A stretch of DNA of 64,000 bases from positions 124,001 through 188,000 of the forward strand of contig NZ_VJVZ01000005.1 in assembly GCF_007097145.1 (NCBI RefSeq), given 5' to 3'. The notes under the pieces are model-generated. The model worked only from the letters and a program-made list of their open reading frames with translations. It was not told the origin of the DNA and did not search any database. Position 1 is the first letter of the stretch, and each line of letters begins with the position of its first letter. Positions 7,661-15,916 of the stretch are shown piece after piece. The DNA comes from Flavobacterium zepuense (GTDB lineage: Bacteria; Bacteroidota; Bacteroidia; Flavobacteriales; Flavobacteriaceae). The position numbers and the translations under genes are program-made.

Positions 7661-8731
7661 ATGACATTACTAAATAAACCGAAATACATTTTTCTAAGCT
7701 TTTTGGGCTTCGTACTTTATGTGATCTTTACGCTGTCTTTAGATAAGATATCAATGAAGATGAACATGCCCGATGACCCCTTGCGCGCAAAAATTGTTAC
7801 TTATTTTATATACGAAGGCCTGGCGTGTGGTGCACTGGCCTGGTTGCTTTCTTTTATCATCCTGTTTTTTTACGAAAAATGGATCGACTTTGCCAACCTT
7901 AAAAAGCTGTCGGTTTATAAAATGGTAGTAGTGTTTAGCCTTACCCAGATGCTGTACAGCTTTTTAATATGGCCCATTTTATTTGCTATACACAGGCATC
8001 GCATAGGCGAAGGTTTTGAATTCTCGTTTGCGCAAAAGCTTACCAATGTACCCTACTTTACGGTTATATTTTTACTGTGGATATTTAGTATTACGGCATA
8101 CAAAGTGTATAACTACGTTAACGTGGTTAAAATTAACCAGATAGCGTTAGAGTCTAACCTGCGCGAATCGCAGTTAAACACGTTAAAGGGGCAAATAAAC
8201 CCGCATTTTATGTTTAACAGCCTTAACAATATACGCGGACTGATACTGGAAGATGCTACCCGTGCCCGGGATATTATAACCCGCCTTAGCGAAATGCTGC
8301 GCTACAGCCTTACCAAGAACAATGTAAATACCATATCTATTAAGGAGGAACTGCAAACGGTAGATAATTACATAGAGATCTCTAAAATTCAGTTTGAGGA
8401 GCGCCTCCAGTTTAGCATGAGCGTAAACCCCGAAACGCTTAACGTTGCCATACCACCCATGATCATGCAAATGCTGGTAGAAAATGCCGTTAAGCATGGT
8501 ATAGGCACTATTAAGGAAGGCGGACAGATTAACCTTGTGGTAAATACTACTGTAAACATACTTACTATTTTAGTGCAAAATTCGGGCAGCCTGAGCATCC
8601 ACGAGGGTACCACGAGGCTGGGGCTGGAAAATATCAAAAAACGCCTCTCGCTAATTTATGGCGACAGGGCAAGCTTTACCCTGCAGGAAAATGGTAATTT
8701 TGTTGAAGCTAAAATAAGCATACCGGTATGA
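7661..8731 (+). CDS. LytS-like membrane sensor histidine kinase
   Basis: 356 residues from the ATG giving MTLLNKPKYIFLSFLGFVLY; an upstream in-frame GTG is rejected because the intervening bases form a terminator hairpin. Four membrane segments lie at roughly 7-26, 46-69, 88-110 and 127-150. The His_kinase domain has the phospho-His motif GQINPHFMFNSLNNIRG, followed by an ATPase domain with MLVENAVKHGIG (N box) and RLGLENIKKRL (G box). This is the LytS/YehU type that pairs with LytTR regulators. Its stop overlaps the regulator start (ATGA), so the two are translationally coupled. There is no large extracellular sensor, so the stimulus is probably sensed in the membrane. Confidence 0.92.
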   Translation: MTLLNKPKYIFLSFLGFVLYVIFTLSLDKISMKMNMPDDPLRAKIVTYFIYEGLACGALAWLLSFIILFFYEKWIDFANLKKLSVYKMVVVFSLTQMLYSFLIWPILFAIHRHRIGEGFEFSFAQKLTNVPYFTVIFLLWIFSITAYKVYNYVNVVKINQIALESNLRESQLNTLKGQINPHFMFNSLNNIRGLILEDATRARDIITRLSEMLRYSLTKNNVNTISIKEELQTVDNYIEISKIQFEERLQFSMSVNPETLNVAIPPMIMQMLVENAVKHGIGTIKEGGQINLVVNTTVNILTILVQNSGSLSIHEGTTRLGLENIKKRLSLIYGDRASFTLQENGNFVEAKISIPV

Positions 8732-9456
8732 GTGTGATTAAAGTTATTATTGTAGAAGATTCCCGCCTGGCACGCAACGAACTTAAGGAGCTTATTAAAA
8801 AACATCCGCAGCTGGAAGTTATTGGCGAGGCCGAAAACGTGGATATTGCCTACCAGATGATTACCGATAAGCGGCCGGACCTGATATTTTTAGATATTAA
8901 CATGCCGGGCAAGAACGGTTTTGAGCTGCTGGAAATGCTGGAGGAAGTGCCCATTACGGTATTTACCACTGCGTTTGATGAGTATGCCATAAAATCGTTT
9001 GAATATAATGCGCTCGATTACCTGCTTAAGCCAATTAACGAAAAGCGCTTTGCCGATGCGGTAGATAAAGTTCAGGTTAAAGTAGCCACCGCCGCCCGCG
9101 ATGCCATTGTTATTGAATACCTTAACGAGAACAGCCAGATATTTATTAAGGATGGCGAAAAGTGCTGGTTGGTAAAAATAGGCGAGGTGTTTTTGTTTGA
9201 AATTGTGGGTAACTACACCCGCGTGTATTTTAAAGACTGTAAGCCACTTATATACAAATCGCTTAACCAGATAGAGGAGCGCCTGCCACAGCACCTTTTC
9301 TTTAGGGCCAACAGGCAGCAGGTTATTAACCTGCAATACATTAAAAGCGTAGACAACTGGTTTAACGGCAAGCTAAAAGCCACCATGCAAAACGGCAGCG
9401 AAATTGAAATTTCCCGCAGGCAGTCGGCTTTGTTTAAGGATATGTTGAGTTTGTAG
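8728..9456 (+). CDS. LytTR-family response regulator
   Basis: 242 residues. The receiver domain occupies about residues 4-120, with phospho-acceptor Asp56 in FLDINMPG and Lys in YLLKPI; the C-terminal LytTR DNA-binding domain (about 140-240) includes FEIVGNYTRVYF and RANRQQVINLQYI. It is coupled to the upstream kinase by a 4-base overlap. LytTR proteins bind paired direct repeats; a fitting pair is at 7265-7295 upstream of this operon, suggesting autoregulation. Orthologous systems in this phylum control varied envelope or metabolic functions, so the target set is not predictable. Confidence 0.93.
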   Translation: MSVIKVIIVEDSRLARNELKELIKKHPQLEVIGEAENVDIAYQMITDKRPDLIFLDINMPGKNGFELLEMLEEVPITVFTTAFDEYAIKSFEYNALDYLLKPINEKRFADAVDKVQVKVATAARDAIVIEYLNENSQIFIKDGEKCWLVKIGEVFLFEIVGNYTRVYFKDCKPLIYKSLNQIEERLPQHLFFRANRQQVINLQYIKSVDNWFNGKLKATMQNGSEIEISRRQSALFKDMLSL

Positions 9457-9466
9457 GGTAATAAAT

Positions 9467-9630
9467 AAGCTGTCTCAATTTGTGGTAATTAGATTTCTCG
9501 TTCCTGAGAATAGCACACAGCATGTCATTTTGAGCGTAGCGCAGCGGAGTCGAAAAATCCCTATGAATGATAAAGATTCCTGTTCTTTAGAATAACATAC
9601 TATGCTCTTAAATAACTTTTGAAACAGCTT
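9467..9630. repeat. 164-bp non-coding element with terminal inverted repeats
   Basis: AAGCTGTCTCAA at 9467-9478 is inverted, with one mismatch, at 9619-9630 (TTGAAACAGCTT). The interior carries TGTCATTTTGAGCGTAGCGC and GGAGTCGAAAAATC, of a kind that recurs as intergenic repeats in Bacteroidota genomes (general knowledge, not checked here). The element fills the space between the LytTR gene and a convergent gene. It resembles a MITE or REP-like unit with no coding capacity. Confidence 0.6.
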
Positions 9631-9642
9631 TTCTAATGCTTA

Positions 9643-10365
9643 TTAAGGATTGATTTTTCTCATTTCAGATTCTAACTCATTTATCTGCCCCTGCCAGATA
9701 GTAACTTGTTCTTCAGCTGCACTTATTTGTCTATGCCTTTCGCCCGAACTGCGTAGCAATTTAAACGCTGTCGCATCGTTTAATTGTCTTTTTGCTTTGT
9801 CCAGATTTTGATAAGCTACGATCAGTTGGTCTGAGATTTCAGTAATCCTTTTTTGACGGGCTATTTCTTTTTCTCTTATTATTCGCTCTTTCTCAATTCT
9901 TTCCTGTTCAGCAATTCTTTCATTTTGTTCCTTTATAGCTTGTTCCTGTTCTTTAAGTTTCTCATTATAGCTATTTAGTTGTTCTTCTTTTTGCGCTTCT
10001 TCGTTGTTGTAACTGCTAAAAGCACTAATGCAAATTATGAATGCGATACCTAAAACGCAGTACATAAAAATATTTTTTCTGATACCAAGAATTTTCGACG
10101 GTTCATCTTCGTCATATTGGCTTGGTGCAGTATACTGTATTTGTGGTATCGGTTGCGGCGGTGGCGATGTTGCCACTACCTTATGAATAGGTGGCGGAAT
10201 TGCCTTAAATAAAGATTTCAGGTCTTCAATGGTGTTGGCTTTTTGCCAGTCTGTAAGGCCTTCAAACCAAATCATGGTTTCAGCAGTAATTTTGTGCTGC
10301 TGTAATTCGTCTGTTGTTAATGGCCCAACTTGTTGGTCATCAAGGTAAATGTAATATTGTTTCAT
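9643..10365 (-). CDS. GYF_2 (DUF4339) domain membrane protein with coiled coil
   Basis: 240 residues. The N-terminal 55 or so residues are a GYF_2-type domain (YYIYLDDQQVGPLTTDEL, then TMIWFEGLTDWQKA). A Pro-rich linker follows, then one membrane helix near 95-113 (NIFMYCVLGIAFIICISAF) and a long Glu/Lys/Gln/Arg-rich coiled coil to the end. Such proteins are common in Bacteroidota and are thought to mediate protein contacts at the membrane; no enzymatic function is suggested. It is transcribed divergently from mutL, with a TAGGTTTG box (10388-10395, minus strand) 22 bases before the ATG. Confidence 0.75.
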   Translation of the reverse strand: MKQYYIYLDDQQVGPLTTDELQQHKITAETMIWFEGLTDWQKANTIEDLKSLFKAIPPPIHKVVATSPPPQPIPQIQYTAPSQYDEDEPSKILGIRKNIFMYCVLGIAFIICISAFSSYNNEEAQKEEQLNSYNEKLKEQEQAIKEQNERIAEQERIEKERIIREKEIARQKRITEISDQLIVAYQNLDKAKRQLNDATAFKLLRSSGERHRQISAAEEQVTIWQGQINELESEMRKINP

Positions 10366-10387
10366 ATTGGTATTTTGTTGGTTGCAC

Positions 10388-10395
10388 CAAACCTA
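10388..10395 (-). promoter_or_regulatory. -7 promoter box for the GYF-domain gene
   Basis: Reads TAGGTTTG on the minus strand, matching TAnnTTTG, 22 bases before the start codon. No convincing -33 element is visible. Confidence 0.5.
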
Positions 10396-10507
10396 CAAAC
10401 AATTTGTTAAAATTCCTTACGGTTTTCCGTAAACATCTAAAATTTAAATAATTCGCAACGGTTTATATTTCAAAACCCTGTCCGTTTCCAATTCCACAAT
10501 ATTTCCT

Positions 10508-10515
10508 TAACTTTG
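10508..10515 (+). promoter_or_regulatory. -7 promoter box for mutL
   Basis: TAACTTTG matches TAnnTTTG and lies 32 bases before the mutL ATG. The upstream GTTTCC is a weak -33 candidate. Confidence 0.5.
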
Positions 10516-10547
10516 ATGCTTACCAATAAAACAATATCGTCAGTACA

Positions 10548-12419
10548 ATGTCCAGTATAATCCAGTTACTTCCAGACCACGTTGCCAACCAGATAGCTGC
10601 CGGAGAGGTGGTGCAAAGGCCGGCTTCTGTAGTAAAAGAACTGCTGGAAAATGCCGTTGATGCGGGCAGTACCGAGATTAAGCTCATTGTAAAAGATGCC
10701 GGTAAAACCCTTGTTCAGGTTATAGATAACGGCAAGGGCATGAGCGTTACCGATAGCCGCCTGTGCTTTGAGCGCCACGCTACCAGTAAGATACGCCATG
10801 CCGAAGATCTTTTTGCCCTGCATACCAAAGGCTTTAGGGGAGAGGCGCTGGCATCTATAGCGGCTATTGCCCATGTAGAGCTTAAAACCCGACAGGATCA
10901 GGACGAGCTGGGTACCCACCTTATTATAGAGGGCAGTAAGTTTACCAGCCAGGAAGTGGCGGTGCTGCCCAGGGGCACATCGTTCTCGGTTAAAAACCTG
11001 TTCTTTAATATCCCTGCGCGCCGTAACTTCTTAAAAAGCGATACGGTAGAGTTCCGCCATATAATCGATGAGTTTGAGCGTGTGGCATTGGCACACCCGT
11101 CCATCAGTTTTTTACTGTACCATAACGGGTCAGAAATGTTTAACCTGCCCCACGGCAACACCCGCCAGCGTGTGGTAAATGTTTTTGGAGGCCGTACCAA
11201 CGAAAAGTTAGTGCCCGTTAAGGAAACCACCGATATTGTTAGCATTACCGGTTTTGTGGCCAAACCCGAGTTTGCCAAGAAAAACAGAGGGGAGCAGTTC
11301 TTTTTTGTAAACAACCGTTTTATAAAGAGCGGTTACCTGCACCATGCCGTTATGGCAGCATACGAGGGACTGCTTAAAGATGGCTGCCAGCCGGGGTATT
11401 ACCTGTACCTGGAGGTGCCGCCGCATACTATTGATATTAACATTCACCCTACAAAGACCGAGATTAAGTTTGACGATGAGCATGCGCTGTACGCTATACT
11501 CCGCTCGTCTATAAAGCATGCGCTGGGCCAGTTTAATGTGGCCCCGGTGTTAGATTTCGACAGGGATTCTAACCTTGATACGCCTTATAATTATGAAGCA
11601 CGCGAGGCGGTTATGCCCAGTGTTCATGTAGACCGTAGTTTTAACCCATTCACGGCTGATGATAAGCCTATAAGGGCGTCATCGGTATCGGCATTTGCCA
11701 CACCGGGGCCGTCTTTTAGGAAATCAGAGCGCCAGGCAACATGGGAGAGCCTTTACACCGGCATTAACACTGCCACAGAAGAGATTGCCGAGATGAATTT
11801 TGAATCGGAAGAGGTTACTGGTTCGCTTTTTAATGATAACGAGGTGGAGCAGGCGGTATACAAAACCTACCAGATCCATAAAAAATATATTGTAAGCCCC
11901 ATAAAATCGGGCATGGTAATAATCGACCAGAAACGTGCGCACCAGCGTGTATTGTACGAACAGTTTTTGCGCAATATAACGGTTCAGCATGCCGCAAGCC
12001 AGCAGTTGTTATTTCCGTTACAATTGCACTACAACCAGGGCGAACTGGAGCTGATACGCGAAATGCAGGATGCACTGGTTAACACCGGTTTTGTTTTTGC
12101 CGAGTTTAACCACGACCATATTGTGGTATCCGGCTTGCCGGTAAACGTTGCCGAAAGTGAGGTCTCAATATTGCTGGAAGAGCTTTTAAACGACCTGCAG
12201 CAGGAGGTACCCGATAGTAGTTTTAGCCAAAGTGACAGCATTGCAAAGTCTATGGCACGAAGTTTGGCGGTAAAAACAGGAACCCTGCTTACCGAAAAGG
12301 AACAGGAAAATATGGTGAACGCACTTTTTGCCTGCAAAGAGCCCGATGTTTCGCCTTTTAATAAACCAACTTTCATTACCGTGAGTGTGGAAGACCTTGA
12401 TAAACGCTTTGCTATATGA
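10548..12419 (+). CDS. mutL: DNA mismatch repair protein MutL
   Basis: 623 residues, typical for MutL. The GHKL ATPase is at the N terminus: QIAAGEVVQRPASVVKELLENAVDAG, DNGKGM, RHATSKI and TKGFRGEALASIAA are the diagnostic motifs. The transducer domain follows (NRFIKSGYLHHAV ... HPTKTEIKFDDE), then a linker (about 340-430) and the C-terminal dimerisation domain. MutL links MutS mismatch recognition to downstream excision. The usual DQHA..E metal-binding motif of endonuclease-type MutL reads DQKRAHQRVLYE at residue 460, and the C-terminal CPHGRP region reads PFNKPTF, so endonuclease activity is doubtful. The stop overlaps the next gene's start, so it heads an operon with two rhomboids. Confidence 0.97.
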   Translation: MSSIIQLLPDHVANQIAAGEVVQRPASVVKELLENAVDAGSTEIKLIVKDAGKTLVQVIDNGKGMSVTDSRLCFERHATSKIRHAEDLFALHTKGFRGEALASIAAIAHVELKTRQDQDELGTHLIIEGSKFTSQEVAVLPRGTSFSVKNLFFNIPARRNFLKSDTVEFRHIIDEFERVALAHPSISFLLYHNGSEMFNLPHGNTRQRVVNVFGGRTNEKLVPVKETTDIVSITGFVAKPEFAKKNRGEQFFFVNNRFIKSGYLHHAVMAAYEGLLKDGCQPGYYLYLEVPPHTIDINIHPTKTEIKFDDEHALYAILRSSIKHALGQFNVAPVLDFDRDSNLDTPYNYEAREAVMPSVHVDRSFNPFTADDKPIRASSVSAFATPGPSFRKSERQATWESLYTGINTATEEIAEMNFESEEVTGSLFNDNEVEQAVYKTYQIHKKYIVSPIKSGMVIIDQKRAHQRVLYEQFLRNITVQHAASQQLLFPLQLHYNQGELELIREMQDALVNTGFVFAEFNHDHIVVSGLPVNVAESEVSILLEELLNDLQQEVPDSSFSQSDSIAKSMARSLAVKTGTLLTEKEQENMVNALFACKEPDVSPFNKPTFITVSVEDLDKRFAI

Positions 12420-13240
12420 TGCGAATAACCGAAACTGTTAAGCAGTTAATTATTATAAATATTATCTTTTTTGTTGGGAGCTGGATAGTGGGTCAGCCGG
12501 CTGTTGATATTTTGGCTTTGCATGCCCCACAAAACGATAAATTCCAGTTTTGGCAACTTATAACCCACATGTTTATGCATGGCGGTATTATGCATATTGC
12601 ATTTAATATGTTTGCTCTTTTCTCTTTTGGCGGACTGCTTGAACAAATGTGGGGGGCTAAAAAGTTTATCTTCTTTTATGTTTCCTGTGGATTAGGATCG
12701 GCAGCCTTGCATTTAGGTGTAAATTATTTTGAAATGCAGCACGTACTTGCGGATGCGGTCAATCTTAATTTGAGTCACGATACATTACATCAAATACTTA
12801 ATGTTGATTTCAGCGATGGTACTTATTTTAGAGGCGACCTATTCCAGGCACAAATAGAGCCTATTTTGGCAAAAGCAGGAAAAATCAACCTTGTAAATGA
12901 TAATCCGGGGAGTATTCAAAGCCTCTACAATGCAGCTGCAATTACACAATCACCTATGCTTGGTGCATCTGGGGCAATTTACGGGCTGCTTGTTGCGTTT
13001 GCTTTTATGTTTCCCGAAGCTCCTTTAATGCTTATGTTCATACCATTCCCAATCAAGGCGAAATATTTTGTGCCGGGCGTACTGGCGATAGATTTATTCC
13101 TGGGTTTAAAAGGCCAGTCGATATTTGGTTTTGGCAGTGATGGCGTTGCGCATTTTGCCCACCTTGGGGGTGCTTTGCTGGGTTTTATCATGATGTGGTA
13201 CTGGAAGAAAAACGCATTTAACAACAACCGCTGGAATTAA
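12416..13240 (+). CDS. Rhomboid family intramembrane serine protease (with long loop insertion)
   Basis: 274 residues, six predicted membrane segments. Rhomboid hallmarks: HMFMHGGIMHIAFNM (residues 51-65), catalytic Ser185 in GASG, and catalytic His249 in AHLGGA. Rhomboids cleave membrane proteins within the bilayer. Between the third segment and the Ser-bearing helix lies an insertion of about 75 mostly polar residues (104-178) rich in Asp, Asn and Gln, longer than in standard rhomboids. Start overlaps the mutL stop (ATGA) and the next rhomboid begins one base after its stop, so mutL and the two rhomboids are coupled. The substrate is unknown. Confidence 0.9.
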   Translation: MMRITETVKQLIIINIIFFVGSWIVGQPAVDILALHAPQNDKFQFWQLITHMFMHGGIMHIAFNMFALFSFGGLLEQMWGAKKFIFFYVSCGLGSAALHLGVNYFEMQHVLADAVNLNLSHDTLHQILNVDFSDGTYFRGDLFQAQIEPILAKAGKINLVNDNPGSIQSLYNAAAITQSPMLGASGAIYGLLVAFAFMFPEAPLMLMFIPFPIKAKYFVPGVLAIDLFLGLKGQSIFGFGSDGVAHFAHLGGALLGFIMMWYWKKNAFNNNRWN

Positions 13241-13241
13241 T

Positions 13242-14141
13242 ATGAGTATTATAAACGAACTTAAAATGCAATACCGCATTGGCGGGGTAGTACAACGGCT
13301 TATTTTTTGGAATGTAGGCCTGTTTGCCATCCCTATGATACTGTTTAGTATTTTAAAATTAAGCGGGGTTGATATTACTGCTTTCGACTGGACCGATGCT
13401 TATCCCGGCGACTGGTTTTGCCTTTCCAGTAATCCGGCCGACCTGCTTTGGAAGCCGTGGTCTTTAATAGGATATTCATTTTTACATGTAGGGTTTTTTC
13501 ACCTGCTGTTCAATATGCTTATGTTGTATTTTGCAGGAGGGTTATTTCAAACCTTCTTTACACAAAAACAGCTTTTTGGGCTGTACATCCTTTCGGCAAT
13601 TTTTGCAGGTTTAATATTTATAGCAGGGTATAATTTTATACCTACACTTACCGGAGTGTGGGCAGGTATGGTGGGGGCATCTGCATCGGTAATGGCTATT
13701 TTAGTGGCTACGGCAGTATATTCACCGCATTACCCGGTACGGCTTATGCTTATAGGCACGGTTAAAATGTGGCATATTGCTATCGTTTTTGTAGTGCTGG
13801 ACCTCATTAACGCATCGGTAGAAAACACGGGTGGGCATATTGCTCACCTTGCGGGTGCACTCTTTGGCTTTGCATACATCAAATTGCTGCAAAATGGCAC
13901 CGATTTAAGTAAGGTTGTAACTGTAGTGGTAGATTTTTTTGCCAGTATAGTTACCCCGCGCAAGCAGGCCCCGTTTAAAAAAGTACACCGTAACCCATTG
14001 CCAACACAAAGAAGCACAGCTGCAAAGCCTAAAGATATTACGCAAAAACAAATAGACGACATTCTTGATAAAATAAGCAAATCAGGGTACGACAGCCTTA
14101 CAAAAGAAGAGAAAGATTTTTTATTTAAAGTTGGTAAATAA
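13242..14141 (+). CDS. Rhomboid family intramembrane serine protease
   Basis: 299 residues. Membrane core to about residue 215 with LHVGFFHLLFNMLML (81-95), catalytic Ser147 in GASAS (an Ala where most rhomboids have the second Gly) and catalytic His202 in AHLAGA. The C-terminal 80 residues are soluble, basic and Pro-rich, ending in a short helical motif (IDDILDKISKSGYDSLTKEE) often seen at the C terminus of Bacteroidota rhomboids. It is a distant tandem paralogue of the previous gene and one base from it. The substrate is unknown. Confidence 0.9.
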   Translation: MSIINELKMQYRIGGVVQRLIFWNVGLFAIPMILFSILKLSGVDITAFDWTDAYPGDWFCLSSNPADLLWKPWSLIGYSFLHVGFFHLLFNMLMLYFAGGLFQTFFTQKQLFGLYILSAIFAGLIFIAGYNFIPTLTGVWAGMVGASASVMAILVATAVYSPHYPVRLMLIGTVKMWHIAIVFVVLDLINASVENTGGHIAHLAGALFGFAYIKLLQNGTDLSKVVTVVVDFFASIVTPRKQAPFKKVHRNPLPTQRSTAAKPKDITQKQIDDILDKISKSGYDSLTKEEKDFLFKVGK

Positions 14142-14170
14142 TAAGTAGATTTGGGTACTTAAGGCAGCAA

Positions 14171-15205
14171 ATGAAAAAACTTTCGTGGTTTAATAAGGTC
14201 ATGTATTTTTTTAATATAGTACTCACTGTATTAACGTTCTTTGCCTATTTGTTACCGTTTATGGCACCCAAGGTTTTTCCGTTCCTATCGGTATTTACGC
14301 TGGTAATGCCGCTCATGCTGGTTTTAAATTTCCTGTTTTTTTTATACTGGCTTTTCCAAACCAAAAGGCAAATGCTGCTGTCGGGTATTTTCCTGTTACT
14401 GGGTATTACGTTTATAAGCAAATTCTATAAATTCTCTGCAAAAGAACTGCCGGAAGAAAAATCCGATTTTACCCTTATGAGCTATAACGTGCGGTTGTTT
14501 AACCTGTACGACTGGCTGCCGCAACGCGATATCCCGCAGGTTATCCCCGCTTTTGTAAAAGAGCATAATCCTGATATTGTTTGCCTGCAGGAGTACAATA
14601 AAGTAGGCGATAAGTCCTTCAGCCAGTACAAGCACAGGTATATTTTCAGGATGGAGGGGCAAACCGGGCAGGCCATCTATTCGCGATTCCCTATAATTGG
14701 CAGGGGCGATATCCAGTTTCCGGGATCGGCTAATAATGTGGTATATGCCGATATTAAAAAAGGCAAAGATACGCTGCGTGTATACAGCATGCACTTGCAG
14801 TCCATCAAAATAAGTCCTGATATTCACGAAAGTATTGATGAAGAAAAATCGAAAGTTATCTTTAACCGCCTTAGTGAAGCCTTTAAAAAACAGCAGCTAC
14901 AGGGTGAGCTGGTAGAAAAGCATAAGAGCGAATGCCCATACCCAATGATCATTTGCGGTGATTTAAATAACAGTGCCTTTTCCTACGTGTATCGTAGTGT
15001 GAAAGGTAAGATGAACGATGCGTTTGAAGAAGCCGGTAAAGGCTTTGGCAAGTCGTACAACTTTAAGTATTATCCTGCGCGCATTGATTATGTTTTTACC
15101 GATAAAAGCATCGTTGTGAAGGAATACACAAGCTTCCCTAACTTTATTAATTCCGACCATTTCCCGGTACTAACGCGCCTCGCGTTTGAGGTTGAGGAGG
15201 AATAA
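14171..15205 (+). CDS. Endonuclease/exonuclease/phosphatase (EEP) family membrane protein
   Basis: 344 residues. Two to three membrane helices occupy the first 85 residues; the rest is an EEP catalytic domain: MSYNVRLFN, DIVCLQEYNK (metal-binding Glu), YSMHLQSI, ICGDLNNSAFSYVYR (catalytic Asp/Asn) and NSDHFPVLTRL (Asp-His). The family cleaves phosphodiesters of nucleic acids, lipids or inositol phosphates; membrane anchoring here points to an envelope substrate, which is inference. It begins 29 bases after the second rhomboid, so it likely belongs to the mutL-rhomboid operon. Its stop directly abuts the stop of the convergent WbqC-like gene. Confidence 0.88.
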   Translation: MKKLSWFNKVMYFFNIVLTVLTFFAYLLPFMAPKVFPFLSVFTLVMPLMLVLNFLFFLYWLFQTKRQMLLSGIFLLLGITFISKFYKFSAKELPEEKSDFTLMSYNVRLFNLYDWLPQRDIPQVIPAFVKEHNPDIVCLQEYNKVGDKSFSQYKHRYIFRMEGQTGQAIYSRFPIIGRGDIQFPGSANNVVYADIKKGKDTLRVYSMHLQSIKISPDIHESIDEEKSKVIFNRLSEAFKKQQLQGELVEKHKSECPYPMIICGDLNNSAFSYVYRSVKGKMNDAFEEAGKGFGKSYNFKYYPARIDYVFTDKSIVVKEYTSFPNFINSDHFPVLTRLAFEVEEE

Positions 15206-15820
15206 TTACAGTTCCTGTTTCTTTAAATAATCCATAGCATAGCGGCCTTCGTTAAAAAGCAGGTCGAGGATGCTGAGGTTATTAAGGTAGCCATGCTTCT
15301 CTCCAAAAACCTGGGTGTACGGTTCAAATTCCGATGTGTTTTTTTTGCCGTTTGCCAAATAGCGGTAATCCGTCATGTCTTTCGGTTCCCTGAAAAATTC
15401 GGTTGTTTTTTCATAACTGAAGTCCATGCCCAGGCATGAGGTAACTATTTCCATTATCTGGAAATTGAGGTCCATCATGAATGTGTGTTTTTTCTCGAAT
15501 ATGGGGCGTATATCGTCTTCAAAATACTCAAAGAAGGGTGATGTGCGGTAGGCAGCTTCAAGCGACTTAAAGTGCTGTTTTTGCCAGTCGAAAGCATGCT
15601 CTATCTTAGTGTCCTTAAACATTAGTTTTGCTTCCCCATCATTATGCTTTAGCGGTATATTAAGCAGCTGCAAACCGTTAGGGCTGTAAATGTACATACG
15701 GTTACGGTTGGTTTGCTTCTGGAAGTTGTCTTCAACCTCAAAAGTAATGGCATCTGCCTTTACCATTGCCACAAAATGGCTGATAGAGGGGAAATAGGTG
15801 GGATGTATTAGGACATTCAT
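15206..15820 (-). CDS. WbqC-like family protein
   Basis: 204 residues. It begins MNVLIHPTYFPSISHFVAMV and contains EDNFQKQTNRNRMYI and LLNIPLKH, the pattern of WbqC-like proteins (originally linked to polysaccharide biosynthesis loci). The biochemical role is unproven. It is the last gene of a minus-strand series downstream of lepB and is separated from it by a 51-base palindromic hairpin. No signal peptide; a cytoplasmic protein is expected. Confidence 0.85.
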   Translation of the reverse strand: MNVLIHPTYFPSISHFVAMVKADAITFEVEDNFQKQTNRNRMYIYSPNGLQLLNIPLKHNDGEAKLMFKDTKIEHAFDWQKQHFKSLEAAYRTSPFFEYFEDDIRPIFEKKHTFMMDLNFQIMEIVTSCLGMDFSYEKTTEFFREPKDMTDYRYLANGKKNTSEFEPYTQVFGEKHGYLNNLSILDLLFNEGRYAMDYLKKQEL

Positions 15821-15848
15821 TGTTTTTTAGAAATTTAAAGATTTAAAA

Positions 15849-15899
15849 ATTTGAAGATTTAAAATTTAGCAACGTGCTCTAAATCCCAAATCTTCAAAT
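15849..15899. repeat. Imperfect palindrome between lepB and the WbqC gene
   Basis: ATTTGAAGATTT-aaa-ATTTAG pairs with CTAAAT-ccc-AAATCTTCAAAT around a 9-base centre: two perfect stems of 12 and 6 bp separated by a 3x3 internal loop. AT-rich and without a clean T-run on the minus strand. It could be an mRNA-stabilising or terminating hairpin, or a copy of a dispersed intergenic repeat. Confidence 0.6.
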
Positions 15900-15916
15900 C
15901 TCAAACAAAAAAATAA

